This document shows positions 55,125 through 63,973 of a DNA stretch of 64,000 bases, one piece after another. A program made the translations under genes and the position numbers. Positions within the stretch are counted from its first letter, which is position 1. Every line of letters begins with the position of its first letter. The stretch is from NCBI RefSeq assembly GCF_036345015.1, contig NZ_CP084098.1, positions 3,981,326 to 4,045,325 of the forward strand, in the 5' to 3' direction. The notes below the pieces were generated by a model. It was given only the letters and a program-made list of their open reading frames with translations, had not been told where the DNA came from and did not search any database. The DNA comes from Cyanobacterium sp. Dongsha4. GTDB taxonomy: Bacteria; Cyanobacteriota; Cyanobacteriia; Cyanobacteriales; Cyanobacteriaceae.

Positions 55125-56113
55125 ATACTCTTTATGTTTCCGTTCAAGGTTGTTATCTCTATTTACAAAAGGATTTACTTATAGTTAAACGAGGTAATAA
55201 CATTATAAATAAAGTCCAATTACCTTTGTTAGAACAAATCCTTATTTTTGGGAAATCTCAGATTACTACCCAGGCTATTAGAGTTTGTTTGTGGCGTAAT
55301 ATTCCTATTGTTTATCTTTCTCGTATGGGTTATTGTTATGGTCGTGCCATTGCTATTGAAAGAGGTTATCGTCAACTATCTCGCTACCAACAACAGTTAA
55401 GTTTTTCTGATAAATTAATCACTGCTAGAGCGATCATTAAAACAAAATTAATTAATCAAAAAGTTATCTTACAAAGAAGACAGAAATTAAGAGGTCATTA
55501 CGATTTCAGTCAATGTTTTAACATCCTTAATTACCTTATTGATAAAATTAATTATGCTGACAGTATTGAAAAAATAATTGGTTATGAGGGTGCTGGAGCA
55601 AGTACTTATTTCTCTGTATTTGGACAGTGTATTAATAACCCTGATTTTATATTTTTTGCCCGTAGTCGTCGCCCTCCCGGTAATCCTGTTAATGCCATGC
55701 TAAGTTTCGGTTATCAGATTCTCTGGAATCATTTATTGACCTTAATTGAACTGCAAAATTTAGATCCCTATTATGCCTGTTTACATCAAGACAATCAACG
55801 TCATGCTACCTTAGCATCAGATTTAATGGAGGAGTTTCGATCGCCCCTTATAGATTCTTTGGTACTTTATGTAATTAATAGAAATTTAATTAATGGGATA
55901 GATGATTTCACCTATAAAAATGGCGGTTGCTATCTTAATAATAATGGTAGAAAAAAGTTTCTGAGTAGTTTTTTACAAAGAATGGAGGAATTGGTGAACA
56001 CAGGAAAGGAAACCAAACAACCCCGTTGGGATTTGTTGATGAGACAAGTTAAACGTTACAAAGAATTTGTTTATAATCCGATTATTGGTTATCAACCCTA
56101 TCAAATTCGCTGA
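55121..56113 (+). CDS. cas1: Cas1 integrase (330 aa)
   Basis: Cas1 builds spacers with Cas2. Visible: YVSVQGCYLYLQKDLLIVKR at the N-terminal beta domain; then the catalytic helical domain with IGYEGAGASTYFSVFGQ (acid), LHQDNQRHATLASDLMEEFR (His and Glu/Asp). Length is standard. It overlaps cas2 by one base (TGATG). Confidence 0.95.
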   Translation: MNTLYVSVQGCYLYLQKDLLIVKRGNNIINKVQLPLLEQILIFGKSQITTQAIRVCLWRNIPIVYLSRMGYCYGRAIAIERGYRQLSRYQQQLSFSDKLITARAIIKTKLINQKVILQRRQKLRGHYDFSQCFNILNYLIDKINYADSIEKIIGYEGAGASTYFSVFGQCINNPDFIFFARSRRPPGNPVNAMLSFGYQILWNHLLTLIELQNLDPYYACLHQDNQRHATLASDLMEEFRSPLIDSLVLYVINRNLINGIDDFTYKNGGCYLNNNGRKKFLSSFLQRMEELVNTGKETKQPRWDLLMRQVKRYKEFVYNPIIGYQPYQIR

Positions 56114-56394
56114 TGTTATTTTATCTTATCGCCTATGATATTCCCGATGATAAACGACGCAAAAAAATTGCAGATATTCTGACAGGATATGGCTCAAGGG
56201 TACAGTATAGTGTTTTTGAATGCGTGTTAAATCTAAAACAATATAAAGAATTGAGAAAAAGATTAAAAAAAGTTTTTAAACAAGAAGAAGACAATTTAAG
56301 ATTTTATCCAATATCTGCTCATACTCTTAAACAAGTGGAGATATGGGGACAAGGTTCGGAACTGACAAATCCGCCTAAATCAACCATCATATAA
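56113..56394 (+). CDS. cas2: Cas2 (93 aa)
   Basis: Ferredoxin-like fold: LFYLIAYDIPDDKRRKKIAD with the metal Asp (D9), SRVQYSVFECVL and LRFYPISAHTLK. Standard length. Partner of Cas1, directly before the leader and array. Confidence 0.95.
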   Translation: MLFYLIAYDIPDDKRRKKIADILTGYGSRVQYSVFECVLNLKQYKELRKRLKKVFKQEEDNLRFYPISAHTLKQVEIWGQGSELTNPPKSTII

Positions 56395-56575
56395 CTGCGA
56401 CCCTCAACCAAAATGACCTCAAATTAAGTAGATGCACTGTGAGCCTCGATACCATACTAGGTAAGACTTTTAACTATGTACATCAAAGTAAAGGAAAAGC
56501 AATCTGAAGAAAATTTAGCGAAGGTTCGCAAACCGTCGCTAGACATCAAACAGGGTAAAGGGTTAGAATATAACT
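56395..56575 (+). promoter_or_regulatory. CRISPR leader
   Basis: 181 bases between cas2 and the first repeat. It contains a GCGAA-GG-TTCGC hairpin at 56517-56528 followed by CGTCGCTAG, and TAAAGGGTTAGAAT just before repeat 1. Leaders hold the array promoter and the spacer integration signal; the place fits. Confidence 0.7.
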
Positions 56576-58382
56576 ATCGCTATCTTTTTAGGTAGTGGAA
56601 TTAATGGAAACTCAATATTCTTCTCTGTATATGCTAGAGCGAACTGGCCTAGTTGGATCGCTATCTTTTTAGGTAGTGGAATTAATGGAAACATGACCTT
56701 TATAGACGATAAAAATAGTTTACAAACTTATTTAGAAAATCGCTATCTTTTTAGGTAGTGGAATTAATGGAAACAGGTGGAAATCACCAAATGGAATCAA
56801 TCCCTGTTCGCTACAATCGCTATCTTTTTAGGTAGTGGAATTAATGGAAACAACTACCTTCCCTGTCTCTGTACCGTGACAAACAACATCGCTATCTTTT
56901 TAGGTAGTGGAATTAATGGAAACTGTTTTACAGGGGTTGATAAAGATAAACAAGTTTGCATCGCTATCTTTTTAGGTAGTGGAATTAATGGAAACACGCT
57001 TTGCTAACTTGGAGGAAGCCCGAAGAGTAGACGACGATCGCTATCTTTTTAGGTAGTGGAATTAATGGAAACATAGCTTTAGCCGTTAAATCGTCTTCTT
57101 GCTTGTAGTCAAATCGCTATCTTTTTAGGTAGTGGAATTAATGGAAACCCCATTAAAATGAATCCATCGCCGTGTTGTCTTCCTAAAAATCGCTATCTTT
57201 TTAGGTAGTGGAATTAATGGAAACTAGTTACTAGCCACGTGGTGTTTATACCATTGTCGGGCTAATCGCTATCTTTTTAGGTAGTGGAATTAATGGAAAC
57301 AGTAGAAGGTGATCGCACTGCAAAGACAATGTAGTCCTCTCTAATCGCTATCTTTTTAGGTAGTGGAATTAATGGAAACACTCCTTTTATACTGAAGACC
57401 TTTAGGTCAGATGGGGCTATCGCTATCTTTTTAGGTAGTGGAATTAATGGAAACGACTCTAATTAGCAATAGAGACAATACATTAACTGGATGGAACTAT
57501 CGCTATCTTTTTAGGTAGTGGAATTAATGGAAACCTCTACCTCTTTTCTCTACTAATGCAACTCCATAACCATCGCTATCTTTTTAGGTAGTGGAATTAA
57601 TGGAAACTTAGCGACTTGGTCTTTGACACCTTTGGTATGAATGCGTTTGATCGCTATCTTTTTAGGTAGTGGAATTAATGGAAACTTTTTGGGAACACGG
57701 ATCGTCCAATTCTTTTTGATGGAAGCATCGCTATCTTTTTAGGTAGTGGAATTAATGGAAACCAAAACCCTTCTAGCCCCGTCACTGGGCAAGTAGTCTT
57801 GTACCAGTAATCGCTATCTTTTTAGGTAGTGGAATTAATGGAAACCTAGATTGATTTCTTCTTACTGAGCTTTGAACGTAAACATCGCTATCTTTTTAGG
57901 TAGTGGAATTAATGGAAACAAGCAGATGGCACTATCCCATTTGTCACCATTTTTCCAAGCATTAGTATCGCTATCTTTTTAGGTAGTGGAATTAATGGAA
58001 ACTGCTTCTTCAACTAGATTTAGGTGGAAGTATGTTATCGCTATCTTTTTAGGTAGTGGAATTAATGGAAACCTCAAGCCTATGATAAGGTGGCTAAAGA
58101 AGTTTATGGTGAATCGCTATCTTTTTAGGTAGTGGAATTAATGGAAACACAAGCCAGGAGCTGCAATTTGTACAGTATCTCCACTGTCCACATATCGCTA
58201 TCTTTTTAGGTAGTGGAATTAATGGAAACTCAGGTACTCCGAGGTGATCGCAGTCGTAGGAAACTGCTTCTATCGCTATCTTTTTAGGTAGTGGAATTAA
58301 TGGAAACCTATATCCGCAAAACCTTTTTGTTTACCAGCTATAGAAAATCGCTATCTTTTTAGGTAGTGGAATTAATGGAAAC
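56576..58382 (+). CRISPR. CRISPR array, 24 repeats and 23 spacers
   Basis: The 36-base repeat starts ATCGCTATC and ends AATTAATGGAAAC. I count 24 copies (starts at 56576, 56657, 56739, 56816, 56888, 56960, 57037 ... 58272, 58347) and 23 spacers of 34 to 47 bases. All repeats read as identical, including the last. The 3' end AATGGAAAC supplies a typical 8-base tag on crRNAs, so the array is transcribed left to right from the leader. No Cas6 is present nearby. Open frames across the array are artefacts of repeat periodicity. Confidence 0.97.
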
Positions 58383-58406
58383 TTTAATCCTCCTCGTTTG
58401 TGGTTT

Positions 58407-58441
58407 AGCGAGGTTAAATAAATAAGACTTAACGCCTCGCT
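58407..58441 (+). terminator. Hairpin just after the array
   Basis: AGCGAGG and CCTCGCT form a 7-bp GC-rich stem (with TTAA extending both sides inside) 24 bases after the last repeat. It has no U-tract, so it may be an RNA stop or a processing structure at the pre-crRNA end. The rest of 58383-58629 holds a HIP1 site and motif site 5 and no gene. Confidence 0.5.
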
Positions 58442-58549
58442 CTAGGTATAGTACAGAGCAATCACTATTCTTTCAATGAACAAAATACGGATAAGAGGCG
58501 ATCGCATTTATTGCTTTAGTGATAGATGGATCGTCTTTTTTACTAAGTT

Positions 58550-58566
58550 TTTTGTGGTTCGCATGA
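58550..58566 (+). promoter_or_regulatory. TTTTGT-n-TTCGC motif, site 5 (toward PRTase-DprA-HAD operon)
   Basis: TTTTGTGGTTCGCATGA, 64 bases before the start at 58630, with TATATT 17 bases after TTCGC as a possible -10 box. The motif is shared with the promoter regions of the cmr and cas1 operons. Confidence 0.65.
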
Positions 58567-58629
58567 AAAATAGGAATGCTATATTTAATTTCTTTAATCT
58601 ATAAATTGTAAGGATTAACAGGGAAAAAG

Positions 58630-59166
58630 ATGTTAGCAACAAATAGAGCTTTCCAGAGTTTTGAGAGTATTGGAACATACCATCCTTATCGTAGAGGGAA
58701 TAATCCTAATTTTGACCACTGGAGTCAACAGATACTAAATTTGAAAAAAAGTAGAGGAGAAGCAATTCGTTTTTTCAAAAATCAGGTTATCAACTATATA
58801 GAAAATGAGCTTAATTATGATATTTCTATTATTACTTATGTTCCTTCCCATGAAGCCCATAAAACAAGTAAAAGTGGTATCGCGATAGTGGCGGAAATAG
58901 TAGCGGTACAGTGTGATTTACTTTTTGTGGACTGCTTACAAAGAGTGAGAACTATTGATAAATTATCTTATGGTGGTTGTCGTGATATAACAGTCCATAT
59001 GAACTCAATAGAAGTAGTAAAAAAAGAATTAATTTATAATAAAAATATATTAGTTTTAGATGATGTTAGTACGACAGGAAATTCATTAAAAGCCTGTGCA
59101 ATTCTACTGAATAATACAGGGGTTAATAATGTATTTTGTCTATCTTTAGCTCAGACAACTTCCTAA
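58630..59166 (+). CDS. Phosphoribosyltransferase-fold protein (178 aa)
   Basis: The PRPP loop VLDDVSTTGNSLKA at about 142-155 (D-D-x-x-T-T-G) and a phosphate-binding VPSHEAHKTSKSG at 71-83 define a type I PRTase fold like that of ComF. The catalytic hood is short. Substrate unknown; it may use PRPP or nucleotides made or bound by the partner. First gene of a three-gene unit with a DprA-like and an HAD protein. Confidence 0.75.
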   Translation: MLATNRAFQSFESIGTYHPYRRGNNPNFDHWSQQILNLKKSRGEAIRFFKNQVINYIENELNYDISIITYVPSHEAHKTSKSGIAIVAEIVAVQCDLLFVDCLQRVRTIDKLSYGGCRDITVHMNSIEVVKKELIYNKNILVLDDVSTTGNSLKACAILLNNTGVNNVFCLSLAQTTS

Positions 59167-59209
59167 GAAAACATAACCTTTATTGATTAAAATAAGAATG
59201 GAGAAAACA

Positions 59210-60367
59210 ATGAGTTACGAAGTGAATAAAATAGATTTATTAGCCGTTAAACAAATCAAAGGAATAGGTAATAAAACAATAATAGATATTATCAATAAAT
59301 ATGGTGATAATTGGCAAGGACAGACAATATTACATGAGATATTAACAAAATATTATAAAACGATAAATAAAATATTAAATATTAGTCAACAAGAAATAGA
59401 CGATGCTTATAATCGAGCTAGAAAATTATTAATAGAACATGAGGAAAAAGATATTCATGTAATTACTTATCTTGACTCTCAATTTCCTGATACTCTCAAA
59501 ACAATTAATAATCCCCCCACTGTCATATATGTTAAGGGAAATATTGATTGTATTCACCCAGATAATTCTATAGCTATAATCGGTACAAGACAAGCTAGTC
59601 ATTATGGTAAAGAAGTAGGATATAGAATAGGAAAAACACTGGCAGAAGAAGGTTTTGTTATTGTTAGTGGTTTAGCATTAGGATGTGATACAGTAGGTCA
59701 TAAAGGATGTTTAAAAGGTGGTGGTAAAACCATTGCAGTATTAGCTCACGGATTGCAAACCATCTATCCAGTGGAAAATAAAAAACTAGCAGGGGAAATA
59801 CTAGAGTCTGGTGGTTGTTTAATTAGCGAATACCCTTATGGACATCCAATATATCGTAATAATTTTGTGGAAAGAGACAGATTACAAAGTGCATTAAGTA
59901 AAGCAATAATAGTAATTGAAACAGATGTTAAAGGTGGCACTATGCACACCGTCAGATTTAGTTTAGAACAAAATAAAATTTTAGCCTGTATCAATCATTC
60001 ATTAGAACATAAAAATACACAATCAAGAGGAAATGAAAAATTAATTGCCGAAGGAAAAGCAATTCCTATTACTGATAAAAATGATTTAAACCAATTAATA
60101 GAACAGATTAAATTATCGCAACAAACTACTCAAGAAATAGATAATGAAAAACAATTATTAATTACTTTTGAAGAAAATCAAGAATTAGCAATAACTCCAT
60201 TAACAGGAATACAATTAGCCCGAAGATTAGGAGTATCTTCTTCAGCTATTAGTAACAATAAGAAGAAGGGAAATCAACATCTCATGAAATGGAGTAAAGA
60301 TAAAGACCCAGAGGGAATGGCATGGCAATATTCAGAAGAAAATAAAAAATATATTGTAGTTTCATAA
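59210..60367 (+). CDS. DprA/SLOG-domain protein (385 aa)
   Basis: From ATG 59210, set by GGAG 6 bases before it (the frame's earlier start is TTG). The core is the DprA Rossmann domain: IAIIGTRQASHYGKEVGYRIG, VIVSGLALGCDTVGHKGCLK, VLAHGLQTIYPVENKKLA and FVERDRLQSALSKAIIVIET. A short helix-turn-helix at the C-terminus (GIQLARRLGVSSSAISNNKK) suggests a DNA-binding tail. True DprA loads RecA in transformation; here the divergent motifs and partners suggest a nucleotide-signalling or defence role. Confidence 0.82.
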   Translation: MSYEVNKIDLLAVKQIKGIGNKTIIDIINKYGDNWQGQTILHEILTKYYKTINKILNISQQEIDDAYNRARKLLIEHEEKDIHVITYLDSQFPDTLKTINNPPTVIYVKGNIDCIHPDNSIAIIGTRQASHYGKEVGYRIGKTLAEEGFVIVSGLALGCDTVGHKGCLKGGGKTIAVLAHGLQTIYPVENKKLAGEILESGGCLISEYPYGHPIYRNNFVERDRLQSALSKAIIVIETDVKGGTMHTVRFSLEQNKILACINHSLEHKNTQSRGNEKLIAEGKAIPITDKNDLNQLIEQIKLSQQTTQEIDNEKQLLITFEENQELAITPLTGIQLARRLGVSSSAISNNKKKGNQHLMKWSKDKDPEGMAWQYSEENKKYIVVS

Positions 60368-60387
60368 ATAGTTTTATCTCTTTTAAT

Positions 60388-60891
60388 ATGATCAAAACAG
60401 TTTTATTTGACCTTGACCAAACATTAATTGATTCTCGACAGGCAGAAATTTATCGTAAAAATAGAGAATGGTCTAAAGTGTATGATTTAATCCCCCAATT
60501 ATTACCTTATAACGGTATCAATGAATTATTGTATAATTTAAAGTCAAATAATCTAAAAATAGGGATTGTGACCTCAAGTCCTAAAAATTATTGTTTAAAA
60601 GTAATTAATTATTGGATGTGGCATATAGATAATGTAGTTGCATATCATGACACATTTTATCATAAACCACATCCTGAGCCATTATATAAGGCTATACAAC
60701 AATTATCAGGTGAGGCAAATTCTGTTATTTATATAGGAGATCAAGAAGATGATATGATTGCATCTAGTCAGGCAGGAATTTTATCTGTGTACGCCACATG
60801 GGGGTTAACAAAAGTCAATCAAAATACTAATGCAGATTACATTTTTACTCAAGTATCACAATTGTCGCAATTTATTTTTGATTTAATATAA
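60388..60891 (+). CDS. HAD-family phosphatase (167 aa)
   Basis: Motif I FDLDQTLIDS (D8 and D10), motif II IVTSSP, the lysine in HKPHPEPL and motif IV GDQEDDM. A small phosphoglycolate-phosphatase-like hydrolase. Third gene of the unit, 20 bases after the DprA-like stop, so it could act on a phosphate product of the other two. Confidence 0.82.
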   Translation: MIKTVLFDLDQTLIDSRQAEIYRKNREWSKVYDLIPQLLPYNGINELLYNLKSNNLKIGIVTSSPKNYCLKVINYWMWHIDNVVAYHDTFYHKPHPEPLYKAIQQLSGEANSVIYIGDQEDDMIASSQAGILSVYATWGLTKVNQNTNADYIFTQVSQLSQFIFDLI

Positions 60892-60938
60892 AAGTAGATC
60901 AATCAATATTAATTTTATATTTATGGCAAAAGGAATGG

Positions 60939-60952
60939 TGTAAATATTTACA
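60939..60952. repeat. Element palindrome TGTAAATATTTACA, copy 6
   Basis: Exact copy, between the convergent HAD and DUF2808 genes. Confidence 0.85.
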
Positions 60953-60994
60953 GGAAGAAAAAATCTTAATATCAATCATTAATTTAATGAATCG

Positions 60995-61555
60995 TTAAAA
61001 TCTTCCCCCCGGTTGGTCAAAATGAAATCTTGCAATACCCAGATATAAACTACGAGGATTATTCCCTTGAGGATATGCTGTAACACCAAATTGATAAATA
61101 CCCCCATAAAGAGGATTACGAGCTTTTACTTCTAGTTTTAGTGTATTTCCTGATGGAATACTCGGTTCTAATTCAATAATAAGTTCATTTTTATTGTCAC
61201 TAAGATTATTTATTGCTTTAACATTAATTTTTTGTTGATTATTATTAATGATAAAAGCCTTTGTTTGGTCTGGGAAAAAATCTATAGTTTCCATATTTGT
61301 TTGCTGATTAATAACAATTTTTTGCAAGGAATTTATTGCATTTTGAGGTATTTCAATTTCCAAAATATAGGTTGAAATAACATTAGGTAAAGTGAAGGTA
61401 GTATGTGTTCTTGCTAAACGGGGAGAGGCACGAAAAAAACTAATTTCCTCAGCATAAACAAAGCTAGGAGATGATTTATCTATAGACAAAACTAAAGAAA
61501 ATAATATAATAGAAAAAAAAGAATATAGTAAATATTTTTTAAAGGTTAACCTCAT
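60995..61555 (-). CDS. DUF2808 protein, secreted (186 aa)
   Basis: A signal peptide (YLLYSFFSIILFSLVLSID then VYAEE, about 8-35) precedes the DUF2808 domain: FFRASPRLARTHTTF, YILEIEIPQNAINSLQK and GIYQFGVTAYPQG, ending FHFDQPGGRF. The domain occurs mostly in cyanobacteria; its function is unknown. Probably periplasmic. Confidence 0.8.
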   Translation of the reverse strand: MRLTFKKYLLYSFFSIILFSLVLSIDKSSPSFVYAEEISFFRASPRLARTHTTFTLPNVISTYILEIEIPQNAINSLQKIVINQQTNMETIDFFPDQTKAFIINNNQQKINVKAINNLSDNKNELIIELEPSIPSGNTLKLEVKARNPLYGGIYQFGVTAYPQGNNPRSLYLGIARFHFDQPGGRF

Positions 61556-61748
61556 TGCTATATTTTGTATTAATTTAGTAAGAAAAAATAAAAAAAAGAA
61601 AACTATTTATAATCATTATAGATGGAACAAATTAAGAAATATCATTGGATACAATACGAGCAATTAGAAGATTCTCAGTATAAGGGATAAACAGAGAGAA
61701 TATTTAAGAGTGTGGAAATCTAAATTCCCTGTTCCCCAAATAACAGTT

Positions 61749-62813
61749 ATGAAAAGTATTAGTCATAGTCTTACAGGTATCATTGCCACATCGTTATTAA
61801 TTACCTCTAACCCTCTATATCTTGCCGTTGCTTCTATGGTTTCTTTACTCCCCGATTGTGACACCTCCACCAGCACATTGGGACGAATACCACCATTTTC
61901 CTTTATTGCTAAATATATAGAACAAAGATACCCTCATAGAAGTATAACTCATTCATTTTTGATAACAGGGATAATAACTTTAGTGACAGCCCCCATAGCC
62001 TTAATAAACCCTATCCTCTGGCAAACAATTAGTTTATCTTACTTTGTTGGGTGGTTTGGGGATGTATTTACTAAGTCTGGGGTATGTGCTTTTTATCCCT
62101 CTCAAGCACGATTAGTTATACCCGGTAATCCTCGGTTAAGATTATCCACTAATTCCTCTGCTGAATATTGGTTAATTGGATTTTTTACTATTATACTTAT
62201 CCTTTCTCTTTATATCTCGAATTTAGGCTCTATTACTAATACTTTTAATACTATTTTAAAGTTACCTTCAGGAGCTATAGAACAAATAAAACAGGATATT
62301 TCTGAGTATGTTTTATATGCTCAAATACAAGGGTATAATAGCATTACTCAAGAGAGAATTAATGATAAATTTGAAGTGGTAGAATTAATAACTGCTAATG
62401 ATTTTTTAGGGAAAGATTTAGAGGGTAATTTATATAGAATTGGCAACTCTCAAGAATCTAATATTATAGTATCTAAAATGATTATCAAGAAAGGTAAACC
62501 AAGTGAACAAATAATTAAAGAAATTACCATAGAAGATGATGATATAATAGACTACATAAACTATGAAGATAACGGTAGAACTTATGTAACAGGTAACTTA
62601 ATTATAGAAGATGGAGAAGATTTAATATTACCTAAAAGAGCAGATATTTATAACCCAATTACCCTACAACCATCTAATGATGATAGAGTATTTATTAAGA
62701 TTAATTCTGCACCATTAAATTACTGTAAACAATATCTTACAGATTATAGTGGAACAGGTACAATTATTATTAGACAAGTGAGGGAACAGGGAACGGGGAA
62801 CAGGGAACAGTGA
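61749..62813 (+). CDS. YdjM-like membrane metal-dependent hydrolase with extra C-terminal domain (354 aa)
   Basis: N-terminal half: SHSLTGIIATSLLI, LPDCDTSTSTLG, HRSITHSFL and GDVFTKSGVCAF follow the YdjM/DUF457 pattern of His and Asp residues among four membrane helices. About 160 extra residues (beta-rich) follow. ATG 61749 is used; the frame also runs from GTG 61710. The last ten codons are a GGGAACA heptamer repeat. In cyanobacteria this type occurs on plasmids and integrative elements. Confidence 0.7.
   Translation: MKSISHSLTGIIATSLLITSNPLYLAVASMVSLLPDCDTSTSTLGRIPPFSFIAKYIEQRYPHRSITHSFLITGIITLVTAPIALINPILWQTISLSYFVGWFGDVFTKSGVCAFYPSQARLVIPGNPRLRLSTNSSAEYWLIGFFTIILILSLYISNLGSITNTFNTILKLPSGAIEQIKQDISEYVLYAQIQGYNSITQERINDKFEVVELITANDFLGKDLEGNLYRIGNSQESNIIVSKMIIKKGKPSEQIIKEITIEDDDIIDYINYEDNGRTYVTGNLIIEDGEDLILPKRADIYNPITLQPSNDDRVFIKINSAPLNYCKQYLTDYSGTGTIIIRQVREQGTGNREQ
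62782..62810. repeat. GGGAACA heptamer tract
   Basis: Four units, GGGAACA, GGGAACG, GGGAACA, GGGAACA, form the last codons of the hydrolase gene. The same heptamer is at 16086, 34471 and, reversed, at 21287. Confidence 0.65.
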
Positions 62814-62860
62814 TTTAACTCGCTTACTTTTAATTTCTGCATTCTGTTGAGGGTAAGATT

Positions 62861-63958
62861 ATGATGATAAAAATTATTAAGAAAACAATTATACTATCTA
62901 GTTTATGTAGTTTATTTACAGTTCCTGCAATCCTTGCTAATAATAATAAGTTAGAATCATTAACTCCTACCACTAACATAATTGAAGAACCATTAACCTT
63001 TGATGACACTCAACCAAAAAGATTAAAGATTACTGTAAATATTTACAGTCCTGAAGATATACAAGTGAAGGAAGGGGAGATAATAAAGAAAGGAGATATA
63101 ATCAGCGACCGCACCTTATTAAGAAAAAATTTAGAAAATCAGTTAAGGAGTACGAAATTAGCATTAAACAATATAAAGAGTAGTAAAGTATTAGAACCGA
63201 TTAGACCGATACCTACACCACCCATACAGAATTTACCACCTGCTAATTTTGCTCAGGAGGAGGCACAAGTAGAGACAGCAGAATTAGAGTATGTACAAGC
63301 ACAAAGAGCTTATTCATTAGCTTTAGAGAATGACCCATTCATCAGTATAAAAGCGAAAGTCAATCATCAACAGACTGAGGTAGAGGAGGCAATAAAAGAG
63401 GTACAGAAACAAGGACAGAAGACAGCTAGTATAGCAATGATCAATAATTTACCTCCTGAAGTAATAGAACATGAAAAATATAAATTAGGACAGAAACAAT
63501 CGGAATTGAGTAAACAACAGGCAAACTTTGACTTGACCCAAGCCGAACTAAAACAGGTACAGGAAAATAGAATTATCGAACTGCAAAACCTACAAGATAA
63601 GGTAAATTCTGCTAGAGCTAAACTAGAACTAGCTAACGCTAAACTCAGGAAAGCAAAAAGTGACCGTTCTCTCCTTGAATATAACCACTCCATTAATACC
63701 ACCGTTCGTATTGAGGAAGCTAATCAAGCACAAATAGCTTATAACCGACAACAACAGGAATATCAACAGCAGGTAAGAGATAAGGAGTATAAAGTAACCC
63801 AATTAACGGATAATATCAGTAATCTTGAGGATAAACTATCATCCATAGCGGTAGTTAAAAGCCCCTATTCAGGACAGATTAAGAAGATTAAATACGAAAA
63901 TCAGACAGATAATACCATCAAAGTAGAAATTACTCTAGTTCCAGATAATGAAAAATAG
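62861..63958 (+). CDS. HlyD-like periplasmic adaptor with long coiled coil (365 aa)
   Basis: Signal peptide (TIILSSLCSLFTVPAILA, about 9-26), then a lipoyl-like half (VKEGEIIKKGDIISDRTLLR) near 72-90, a long coiled coil of ~200 residues rich in Q, E and K, and a second lipoyl half near the end (VVKSPYSGQIKKIKYENQTD). This is the membrane-fusion-protein layout, but the C-terminal barrel is short. It could belong to a secretion or conjugation complex with the next gene beyond the window. GAGGG lies before the ATG. Confidence 0.7.
   Translation: MMIKIIKKTIILSSLCSLFTVPAILANNNKLESLTPTTNIIEEPLTFDDTQPKRLKITVNIYSPEDIQVKEGEIIKKGDIISDRTLLRKNLENQLRSTKLALNNIKSSKVLEPIRPIPTPPIQNLPPANFAQEEAQVETAELEYVQAQRAYSLALENDPFISIKAKVNHQQTEVEEAIKEVQKQGQKTASIAMINNLPPEVIEHEKYKLGQKQSELSKQQANFDLTQAELKQVQENRIIELQNLQDKVNSARAKLELANAKLRKAKSDRSLLEYNHSINTTVRIEEANQAQIAYNRQQQEYQQQVRDKEYKVTQLTDNISNLEDKLSSIAVVKSPYSGQIKKIKYENQTDNTIKVEITLVPDNEK
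63034..63047. repeat. Element palindrome TGTAAATATTTACA, copy 7 (inside a gene)
   Basis: Exact copy (16-bp form CTGTAAATATTTACAG) in the coding part of the HlyD-like gene, reading TVNIYS in frame. Confidence 0.85.
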
Positions 63959-63959
63959 A

Positions 63960-63973
63960 TGTAAATATTTACA
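63960..63973. repeat. Element palindrome TGTAAATATTTACA, copy 8
   Basis: Exact copy beginning one base after the HlyD-like stop codon. Confidence 0.85.

Noticed and set aside
56517-56528. A sixth TTCGC motif in the CRISPR leader
   Set aside because: The TTCGC is part of a hairpin (GCGAAGGTTCGC) and lacks the TTTTGT half, so it is not counted.
56777-57007. 76-residue open frame inside the CRISPR array
   Set aside because: It is created by the repeat period (the same peptide segment returns with each repeat); it is not a gene.
18077-63973. The palindrome TGTAAATATTTACA as an NtcA site
   Set aside because: NtcA needs GTA-N8-TAC; here the spacing between GTA and TAC is N6, and gene contexts do not point to nitrogen control.
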